Positions 1 to 64,000 of a stretch of DNA of 64,000 bases are shown here, piece after piece; position 1 is the stretch's first letter; each line of letters starts with the position of its first letter. Below the pieces are notes generated by a model. The model was not told the origin of the DNA. It searched no databases and was given only the letters and a program-made list of their open reading frames with translations. The DNA comes from Notospermus geniculatus (lineage: Eukaryota > Nemertea > Pilidiophora > Heteronemertea > Lineidae): NCBI GenBank assembly GCA_002633025.1, contig NMRB01000212.1:395764-459763 (forward strand), in the 5' to 3' direction. A program made the translations under genes and the position numbers.

Positions 1-132
1 CACTCGTATAATGATGTGACTGATATCTACGACATCCCAGTGTTGAAATCAGATACCATCAAGGGGGACGTTGACTTGTCAGGATGTAATTATCCATGGG
101 GCGTACAGCCTTTCGAAGAGGGACACAATTGA
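1..132 (+). other. Reading frame open at the left edge, unassigned
   Basis: Frame 1 is open from the first base to a TGA at 130-132 (43 residues), with protein-like composition including DIYDIPVLKSD and GCNYPWGV. It could be the 3' end of an exon or of a retroelement remnant entering from the left. The pattern DV-D---PV--S--I faintly recalls the middle of the otoferlin C2A. No donor site gives the phase needed by the exon at 2873, so I do not assign it. Confidence 0.2.
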
Positions 133-261
133 TTCGTACTGTGATACAGATATCAAGTCCTTATTGATGATGAATCACTGGTGGATCACCCTAGACCCCC
201 ATATGAAGGCTCATCTATCCCTCAGTTCAGCTCTACAATGTGACTGGAGAGGCCACAGTTT

Positions 262-584
262 AATAGACTCCTACTAAAAGGCTCATCTAGCTTTCAGTCT
301 TGACTCCCACTTGAAGGCTTGATCATCTAGCTCACTCTCACCAACTAGACTCTCATCCGAAGGCACAGTCTAGATCCCACTAGAAGGTTCATCTTGCTCT
401 CACAGTCTAGACTCCCACAAGGCTCATCATCTAGCTCTCACAGTCTTGACTCCAACTAGAAGGATCATCTAGTTCTCACGTCTGGACTCCCACAAGGCTC
501 ATCTATAGCTTCACACAGTCTAGGACTCTGACTAGAAGGATCATCTAGCTCTCACGTCTGAACTCCCACAAGGCTCATCTATAG
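262..584. repeat. Degenerate satellite-like tandem repeat
   Basis: Imperfect units of roughly 40-60 bases carry the words CTCATCTAGCTCTCACAGTC and GACTCCCAC(T)AGAAGG. They run up to the hairpin that starts at 585. No coding signal is seen. Confidence 0.75.
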
Positions 585-736
585 ATCGTTTTCACGACGT
601 AACTCCGACAGTGTCCGCCATGATGACGTTGCGCGTTTTGCCCACCAGCAGCCAATGCATTTTGTGTTTCTGCTGGTGGGCAAAACGCATAACGTCATCA
701 TGGCAGACACTGTCGGAGTTGCGTCGTGAAAACGAT
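585..736. repeat. Long foldback (hairpin) element
   Basis: A near-perfect inverted repeat has arms of about 67 bases at 585-651 and 670-736 and an 18-base loop. It begins ATCGTTTTCACGACG and ends CGTCGTGAAAACGAT. The right arm ends exactly at the N gap, so hairpin-related assembly failure is a likely cause of the gap. It looks like a foldback or MITE-type element. Confidence 0.85.
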
Positions 737-1622
737 NNNNNNNNNNNNNNNNNNNNNNNNNNNNNNNNNNNNNNNNNNNNNNNNNNNNNNNNNNNNNNNN
801 NNNNNNNNNNNNNNNNNNNNNNNNNNNNNNNNNNNNNNNNNNNNNNNNNNNNNNNNNNNNNNNNNNNNNNNNNNNNNNNNNNNNNNNNNNNNNNNNNNNN
901 NNNNNNNNNNNNNNNNNNNNNNNNNNNNNNNNNNNNNNNNNNNNNNNNNNNNNNNNNNNNNNNNNNNNNNNNNNNNNNNNNNNNNNNNNNNNNNNNNNNN
1001 NNNNNNNNNNNNNNNNNNNNNNNNNNNNNNNNNNNNNNNNNNNNNNNNNNNNNNNNNNNNNNNNNNNNNNNNNNNNNNNNNNNNNNNNNNNNNNNNNNNN
1101 NNNNNNNNNNNNNNNNNNNNNNNNNNNNNNNNNNNNNNNNNNNNNNNNNNNNNNNNNNNNNNNNNNNNNNNNNNNNNNNNNNNNNNNNNNNNNNNNNNNN
1201 NNNNNNNNNNNNNNNNNNNNNNNNNNNNNNNNNNNNNNNNNNNNNNNNNNNNNNNNNNNNNNNNNNNNNNNNNNNNNNNNNNNNNNNNNNNNNNNNNNNN
1301 NNNNNNNNNNNNNNNNNNNNNNNNNNNNNNNNNNNNNNNNNNNNNNNNNNNNNNNNNNNNNNNNNNNNNNNNNNNNNNNNNNNNNNNNNNNNNNNNNNNN
1401 NNNNNNNNNNNNNNNNNNNNNNNNNNNNNNNNNNNNNNNNNNNNNNNNNNNNNNNNNNNNNNNNNNNNNNNNNNNNNNNNNNNNNNNNNNNNNNNNNNNN
1501 NNNNNNNNNNNNNNNNNNNNNNNNNNNNNNNNNNNNNNNNNNNNNNNNNNNNNNNNNNNNNNNNNNNNNNNNNNNNNNNNNNNNNNNNNNNNNNNNNNNN
1601 NNNNNNNNNNNNNNNNNNNNNN
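737..1622. other. Assembly gap (886 N)
   Basis: This is unsequenced. Missing N-terminal C2A exons of the ferlin could lie here or left of the window. Long frames across it are artefacts of the Ns. Confidence 0.99.
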
Positions 1623-2872
1623 CGGATCCAGGGGGCGTACGCCCCCCCCCCCCCCCATTGAGTATTAGGTTGTCCTAAAGCTTTGGATCCAGAATTGCCT
1701 CATTGTTGAAGGCAGATGCTGGATATATGTCACAAACCCTAAAATGAATGCTTTGAGAAGTTATTTTGCTCCTGCATAGCCACGTTCCTCACCCATGACA
1801 TTCCAATGAATGAAGCCTGATGTTTGACTCGGAGTACTCCATCAGATACAACCTAAAAGTTAATCTTATTTGAATGATCGTAGGCAAATCGTTAAGCCAT
1901 GACGTCTCAAAATGACACCACGCAAACACTTCATCTGTTGGTGAAAATCCTCCCATTCTTATCAACTCTCGTTTCTCAGGAATTAATCTGACTTCTGTGA
2001 TCACCCTGGAGACCTGGTTGGCAGAAATATGAGAATATTGCATTTTGTGCTCTTGCGTTGTTTGCCTTTGTTGTTGACTGACGTTCTCATCAACTTTGTT
2101 ATCGTGATGGAGGAAAATATTGGAAGTTTTTCTGTCGCTTTTGCAAACCATGGCAGCTTGAGCTGTCACTAGGAAGATTGGTGACTCTACAGGTCAAACA
2201 ATGTGACTTCAGATGATGACATTGTCTCGTACAGAATCTGCATCAGATGCTTCTGGAATTTGACACGACTTGGTGTTGACCCGGTGTAACGTTTTGTAAT
2301 GTTCCCCATATTTAAGTGTTTCCGAACAAAAGACAGCTAGAGGGACCGTGACTTTTCAGTAGCAAGGGCAACACAGAGAAATTTGCCACTCTCGTAGTGT
2401 ACCCATACAATGTGGGGAAGCACTGAGAAAAGAGAACATCATGGCACATTACACCTGCCTGACCCACAGCCTGATACAAACATCCCTTGGCACATGAGGC
2501 TGAAATACTCAGCCAAGGAACTTATATCTCATTACAAGCTCGAATTTGATAAGTGCTGTATCGAAGATGTGATCAAAGACAACTGTGGAATGAAGGCAAA
2601 GGTTTTTTGATTGCCTCAGTTTGCCGGGTTGAGTTGTTTCCTGCAGAAGTAATATAATTTTACCGAGTCAGAACATCAAAGAAATATCATACTTGGAGGC
2701 GACGACCGTTAATGGTTTGTCAATTGGATATAAAGCGAGGTTATCTTGTGGAAGGCTGGTGGGTGGGGAGCGATCTTCACTTGTAGAATCTTTGCACCCT
2801 AAGTTTATGGGAATTGACTTCTCCATCAGGTAAAGAATTGGCATGATTGCTTCAAATGTTTGTTTCTTTCAG
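1623..2872. other. 5' flank or intron without a recognised gene
   Basis: A poly-C run near 1641-1656 is followed by AT-rich DNA. The short open frame at 2410-2610 (66 codons) matches no family I know and shows no ferlin C2A features. No promoter is identifiable. Confidence 0.5.
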
Positions 2873-57681
<54,809 letters not shown>

Positions 57682-59580
57682 AGGGCGCTGGTCTCTACTT
57701 GATATATCAGTAACTGGTTTGAGAATGGATCGTATACTTGTATTGATGGAACAAAAAAAAGATGGAAGGCTCTGGTTATGTTGACACTTGCAGTTCGGAA
57801 CAAAACTCAGCGACGAAGTTCATTGATTTTGGAGCGACACCTGGTGTCAGTTTCTTGAATCAATAGGACTTCCCTCGATGACTAAAACATGTAATCATTC
57901 CTCCATGTTGATGATCGTCTGCGAGTGATTTGAACGACATTCACTCGTTACCATTGTCAACTGCCTTCAATGCAAAATGTGATATCTTCATGTTTATAAA
58001 ATTTCTACCATTTTGGATAGAGCTTCTTACATTGTGTTTGTACCTGCTGTGTGCTGTATCATATATCAGTATGAAATTGTATCAATATTGATGTGTTTAG
58101 GAGCTAAGGATTTGTGTCATGGAACTCATTTTCATGGAAAATTTACATAAAAATTTCAATTAGTTTGTATTCTGAGTAGATGATTTTGAAAGTTATGTGC
58201 CCGTATTGGATTATTGTGAAATTTTTATCCACAAGTTGGTGTTCTGCTGCAAGTGTCAAGGTCAGTGTACATACTGTAAGAATGCAACCCCCTCCTCAAA
58301 TGTAGTCATTATAATAATCACTAGATTATGCAGGGTAATCATGCGCAAATTAACATTTTGTTGTTAATATAAACTTTTCCACTATGATGTAAATTTTGTG
58401 CCTCATTTATGACACGCTGATTTGTGTGAATGGTGCTGTGTTGTTTGGTGGGCTTCGTGGTGATCAAAGGTCACAATTTCAAGGTCATAGGGAAACGTTT
58501 TCTGAGGTCATGAGCTGAGGCGCTGTCTTGTTGACGATCAAGGTCAAGGTTGAAGGTCACTCCTGATGAAGGTGACCTTCAGGTCAGCATGCCAGGCCCG
58601 CTTGGCACAAATCAAGTGAGATTGCAGGGAAACTGAGAAATCAGGATAAAATTGGCCAAAAGCTGCCTTGAACCAATGACCTGAATGTGCTACCTCATTG
58701 TTTTCATTACCAATACCAAAAACAAGAAAATAATTTGATATTCTTCTCTACATTCTTGTCTTTTCATTTATTCTCTTCACCATTCATGCTCATCACATTT
58801 TATTTTACACAATATTACGTAGTTAATTTTCTCTTGTCAACTTTTCCACAGTGTTGCATGGCCAAAGTTTTACACCTATTTTACTGGTACTTTGTACCTT
58901 TCTCTGTGTGATTTGGGATATTTGCAGTTAAAAAACATGCCAAGTGTTCATTTCATATTAATTTTGAACCTTGCACTTTCAAACAAAAACCACTGTTTGG
59001 TTCAAGTTAAGATGACACTGACTAAGGATTGGTTGATTGTGTTGCATCAAGTATTGAACATTAGATGACAGTCGGAGGGAATCATGGTTTGAGCTGAGTT
59101 TAGACTTCATGACATACAAAAGGGTGATATGATGAAATGTGGTTATTGCCCCTTTAAGGTCATCAAATATATGGCTGCAAATTGACGCTGAAAGCAGTCC
59201 ATGTGAAGTTTTAAATGTACAGATGTGTTTATTATGTTAGGATTAGGACCCTGAAATATAGCGTTTCTTATTCTTGTTAAATTTTTCAAATTTTGTCAAC
59301 TTTACTGCTTACATGGTTTCTGCTTAACTGTGATCTTGTTGTTACTGTTACTAGCTCTGTGAAAAATGTGTTAGCTCTTGGCCAGAGTTGTCTCAGGAGA
59401 GTTTCAGATTGTCGTAAGTCACAATTTGCAATGTAACCTGCCCACCTCATGAATCCTAATGTCAGGGCTTGATTAGTGTGTGGAGAGGGAACCAATGGCC
59501 CAAGGTCAGATGAATTTTCATAAGATACCGGTAGTTGGAATCAGTGGGATGTAAGAAGATGACCTATGAGCTTTCCTCTT
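57682..59580. other. Probable 3' UTR and flank
   Basis: AT-rich sequence after the last stop codon, with GGTCA words at 58465-58585. No strong AATAAA was seen close to the stop, so the transcript end is not fixed. Confidence 0.45.
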
Positions 59581-59719
59581 TCCCAAGGTCATTGGTCTGT
59601 TTCAAAGGTCATGGATCTATTTCCAAGGTCATGGATCTGATTTCAAGTTTGTGGACCTGTTTCCAAGGTCATGGATCTTTTTCCAAGGTCGTGGATCCAT
59701 TTCCAAGGTCGTGGATCTC
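59581..59719. repeat. 21-base minisatellite, about seven units
   Basis: The unit is TTTCCAAGGTCATGGATCTAT, with AAGGTC conserved in most units. Confidence 0.92.
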
Positions 59720-62700
59720 TGCGCCTCGAGAGAGGTTAGGTAGCTTTGTGCATGCATCTGGTTTGTTATCAGGAGAGTTTTCATTGCAAGTTGTGACTGT
59801 TAGGTACTAGTATTGTTGAAAGTATAAGCCATACAGATCGTGAAATTGAAAAATTGAACAATCATTCTGGGGTAGGTACCTCAGCTACCTAATTAGGGGC
59901 CTCTCATATTGAGTCAGATTTACAAAGAGGAGATGATTGGTAGGACGGGGGAGGGAACCAGCAACATCTTCTATAGTTATCAAAAGAAGAAATCACTTCA
60001 TGTATTGTCTTCGTGCCTGTATCATGTGAAGTTCAAATTATATGAATAATATATAGGCCTATTAGTGCCATATAAGGCCGTGGCTTTAAATCTCCACATA
60101 ATAGTGTGCAATGAATGCTGTATGCTGCCATATTCTAATTGTATATACCATGTAAGATAGTTGTTCATTCCATAATATCTGTAATAGTGACTTAACATGC
60201 TCTTGTCCTTGTGGCAACTAAGCAACCTCATCCCTAATGGTTCTATCTACATCAGCATGATGAAAGATTGTCCTGTTCAACTTGTTCAAATGAAATATAC
60301 ACTGCCCCTATTGTCCCTTCAAATTTCCAACTTGTTCTTGTTCAGGACTCAATTCATTTCTCAATCCCAATGCCAGTACCTACTGGTTCAATGAGTTGCA
60401 TTTACCACTAGGGACCAGGTTGACTGATACAATCATTTTTTTTTCAATCTTTGTGTGATATATAGAGTACCTGGTACCGGTACATCCTTCCTTAGTCTGG
60501 CTGATGGTTGTCATGGTAAATGACAAGCTTGTGGAATACCGGTAGCCCCGCCTCCTATAAAACTCATAAAACTGAATCGATCGAGTCAACAAAAAGTGCA
60601 TACCATAACTGTGAAAGTCAACAAAACTGTACACAACTGTTGGCGGAAATATTTCCAATGTATTCCACAAACTTGCATCCCAATCCAAAGTAACTGACTA
60701 TGATTTATGTAGCAGATCTGTTTATTCCCCGTCACCAAGTTTTCATTCATGTCCTAATATGCAAATCGTTCACGTTATCTGCCAACGTAATGTCTGCCCT
60801 TGTTAACTGTGTGTGACTGTGATGTTAGTGATTTTGAGACACCCCAGCTTATTGTACTGTTTCACGAAAGGACTATTACCCGGTAAGTTATCAACTGTGC
60901 ATCCCAGAGGAATATATCAGTCTGTTTTGACGTGGTCCAATCTGACAATAAAAAGCATCAGTCAGGACCTAGCAGACTGCTGGCATTTCCAAGATTATCA
61001 GTCTCCTCCCGTTGTGGTGCAGTATGTAATGTCCCCTGTGAACTGAAACACTGTATAGGCCTATTGCAAGTTGATGAAAATTGTTCTGGCTGTGGGTGGC
61101 ACTGTGTCACTTTCTTCTCAATGAGGAACCCGCAAACTAACGCCATGACGTGGCGCTGTCAGTGTAAGACCCGGAAGTTCCTATTTTCTAACAGTATTTC
61201 CATTTACTTCTTGGCCCCAAATAAACCACTCTGTTTGGTTTGATTTTGATTAAATTGCACGGCCCTGTTTCATTTTCAATGTTCCATTGCTTTGTTTTGT
61301 CAGAAATGCCACAGGATGCCAATATTGACGTCTTTTAGGGAAAATCCCGCAGAAAATTGTGTACCGGTAGAAAAATGTACACAGTTGTTTTGACGGTACG
61401 ACGTCAACAGCGAAAAAAAACGTCGGTACATCATTCGGGTCTTATACTTGCTGCGCCATCTGTTGTCACGTGGGTTCCCCATTGCACCATCAATAATACA
61501 CTTAGGAATCCAACCTTGTGCCTAATGGTTTATGAAACCTGGAATCGGGAAGCAGTGTGCCAGCGATGGCAACCATCTTGCTTTGATAGGAATTTGGCTG
61601 TTCCATTTTAAGCAAGATTGCTAAATTCTGTACCATGTGTTTAATTGATGTTGATAGTAGTATAGTAGGCTCCAAAATTATATAGAATCTTGGGAAGATT
61701 TAAAATGATGATACTGGTGGACTGTTTTCAGGACTTGTTCATGTATAAATGATTCTCTCCTTGCCAAAATGGCAAAAATTAATATCAAAATGTGATACCA
61801 CTTTTCTTGTACATTGGACTTTGTATATATATTATATATCTGTAAATATTGGATCTGTTTGTAGTATACCTGCATCTGTGTGTGTATATTAGTGGGCCCG
61901 GTGTATATAGGAATTCTGGTGGTAATCCAATAGGGGGAGCTGTTCATTCAGTACACTAGTTTTGCAGCAAACCCTCTTGGCCATAGAAATACCATTCTCT
62001 ACAGTAGAGAAGGCTTAATCTGAATTTCTAAAATTGACTTTCAGTCGTGAAGGTGGAGGAGGACGCCAGGAGTAAAGCGCTGACTATTGTCTTATATTAG
62101 AGTACTTGTGGCTCCTCCTATTGGTGGATCACACATTATATCAAGTTTTATGAGATTTTTCTTCAATGTGATTTAGGTACTAATAGCTCCTCTAATAATA
62201 ACAGATGGATGGATAATGATACATTGGGCAGACGACGGTGGCTGTTCTTATAGAAACAGCAATGATGCTGAATCCAGGTCCTGGTCAGCAGCCTGGGGAT
62301 ACTGTGAACGATTTTAGAAGATGTCATATCGTGTAATGCCTGAATTTGCATTAGCTACATTTATTATCTTGTGGCCCTGGACGGGAAAAAGATGGATGAC
62401 ATGCAAGGGGTAAAGAGGGTGGTGACGAAAGTAGTCGCCTAAATGACAGTCAGGGGATAGTTGGTCTCTTTCTCTCATTGCAAAAGTGGTTGCGTACCAG
62501 GATACTTTTAGCTCCGCTGATCTTAGTCAATTCAGTGGCGTCAGTCTGTCACTCAATATTATGATCAAAATGTTCCAGAAAACACGGAATAAGCACTCCG
62601 TACTTTATTTCGACATCGTGATATTCGATCTTTGATAGAAATGCTTGCAAGCTTTTCGAAAACAATTCATTAACATTTTTGGGAATCAACAAGTGCTCTT

Positions 62701-64000
62701 CGCTTTAAGTTTGGCACCAATTGCCAGCAAAAGGGACTGGGCACACTGCCAGCCAGGCAGATCCCCATCAAATGATGGTTCAGATTGTATTACATTTACC
62801 TTAATTATGTACCATATGGACTGAGAGTTACCGGTACCGATACTTCGAATCATGAAATTTACTGAAATTAACTCAGTTTAAACTTGTCATATTGTTGAAC
62901 AAATTGAATGCAGCCGGTGATGAAAATTTATCGTCTTAGGCCAAGCCAAAATTTCGTATGCGAGCTGTTCCTATAATAGCACCCTATCAGTCATTCAAGG
63001 TGAATTCTAAAATTGATACTAGCAGCCTACCAGTAGGTTTTTTTGGTGAATTTAGGCCTAGACAATGTTTTGGATACTTGATGTCAGTGTGGGGTAGATT
63101 TGTGTGTTATTTACAGGGAATTCATTTAATTTAACTGCATGTGACACTTTCTGGTACATTTTCAGCCACCCTTGGCTGAGAAGTCATTTCGTTTTAATTG
63201 TCTTGAATTCATATAATGATACAACAACGACAATTACCTATGATAACACTTACAGAAATCGACATGATCCTAAATGCCTTTCTCAGATTTTGCCAATGAT
63301 GAATGGTCATTTGAATTGCCAAATTTGTTTTGAACCTGTGACCCACGGATTTGCCTGGCTGGCAGTGTGCTCAGTCCTATATGCTGGCGATTGGTGCCTT
63401 ATCCAAGTGGTCCCAGGTTCAAAATGATGAGGTTAGACATGTTGTAGTCATTGCATGACAATATAATTCTTGAAATGAAGTTACCAGTGCCAGAAACGTC
63501 ACAAACACTCAGCACATAACAACATATTGGAGAGCTCTATCACTCCAATTGGACAACACCAGACAATGTGTAAGTGGACTTATGCAGTGAATTCCCTGGT
63601 TACGTCATTGTTATCGGTTGGACATGATAATTTTTGCTTTGTTTATTTCAATGCATAGATTTGGTATTCTGCTCACATTTGATAAACTTTGGTTTAGCAC
63701 TTGATCAATTACTAGTACTAGTTCATTGGTTGACAGAAATAATAGTTCAAGTCATTGTCCCATTGAAATAAGCAGTGTAAAACCAAATCAGTCGTCATGG
63801 AGGACAAATAGGAAAGATTTGAAGCAAACATTGTTTTCTTAAAGCTTGCAAGAATGTTTCTACAAAGAAATGCTTTTGATTTTGTTGTACAGCTGATTCT
63901 TCCGAGTTACCGTACCTCTGAGATGGGCCCTCTTTTGGTACAGGAATTTTTAGGGTCGTATTTTAGAACGTTAAGGTTGACCTTAAGTCTATTGTAGTCA
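59720..64000. other. 3' flank without a recognised gene
   Basis: 4.3 kb of AT-rich DNA. AATAAA occurs at 60947 and 61220, too isolated to assign. A tRNA-like word pair near 63330-63425 (TTTGAACCTGTGACCC, CCCAGGTTCAAAAT) may be a SINE fragment. No open frame here matches a known family. Confidence 0.55.

Noticed and set aside
579-1678. Open frames of 300-360 codons on both strands
   Set aside because: They consist almost entirely of the N gap. The flanking residues come from the hairpin and poly-C.
2410-2610. 66-codon frame upstream of the first recognised exon
   Set aside because: It does not resemble the otoferlin N-terminus or C2A, and has no matching donor.

Overview
The window is animal nuclear DNA, most likely from a marine invertebrate deuterostome (echinoderm, hemichordate or cephalochordate). 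The evidence is short GT-AG exons separated by long AT-rich introns full of minisatellites and foldback elements, and a ferlin protein close to vertebrate otoferlin. The species cannot be fixed from the sequence. There are two long N gaps (737-1622 and 49766-50632) and two single-N joins (4426 and 56201).

One gene explains almost all the coding signal: an otoferlin-like ferlin on the + strand, from 2873 to about 57681. I placed 41 successive coding exons by splice sites, phase continuity and family resemblance. Together they encode about 2,010 residues. The order is the end of C2A, C2B, FerI, C2C, FerA/FerB, C2D, a degenerate C2 (C2de), a charged linker, C2E, C2F and a C-terminal membrane anchor. 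The first part of C2A and the start codon are missing, and at least one exon between 2972 and 11271 was not found. No promoter or poly(A) site can be assigned.

Layout: 1-2872 is 5' flank or intron with satellite-like repeats, a long hairpin and a gap. 2873-18418 holds the end of C2A and C2B, spread over large introns. 23248-27313 is a compact block encoding FerI to C2D. 32095-38012 holds C2de and the first half of the linker. 45756-49679 holds the second half of the linker and C2E. 52740-57681 holds C2F and the membrane anchor. 57682-64000 is 3' flank with no recognised gene.

The most interesting structures are two tandem exon duplications inside the gene. Two 85-nt exons (13663-13747 and 15980-16064) encode alternative versions of C2B top loop 3. 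Their length makes joint inclusion or joint skipping shift the frame, so they should be mutually exclusive. Two 181-nt terminal exons (55546-55726 and 55904-56084) encode alternative membrane anchors, as in vertebrate OTOF. The terminal pair appears again at 57143-57681 inside a roughly 1.6-kb repeat that follows a single N. That second repeat looks like an unmerged allele rather than a real duplication.

Non-coding features include about a dozen minisatellites, several foldback/MITE-like families with more than one copy, two tRNA-derived elements, arrays of AGGTCA half-sites, and a marked excess of the palindromes TAGGCCTA and TACCGGTA.
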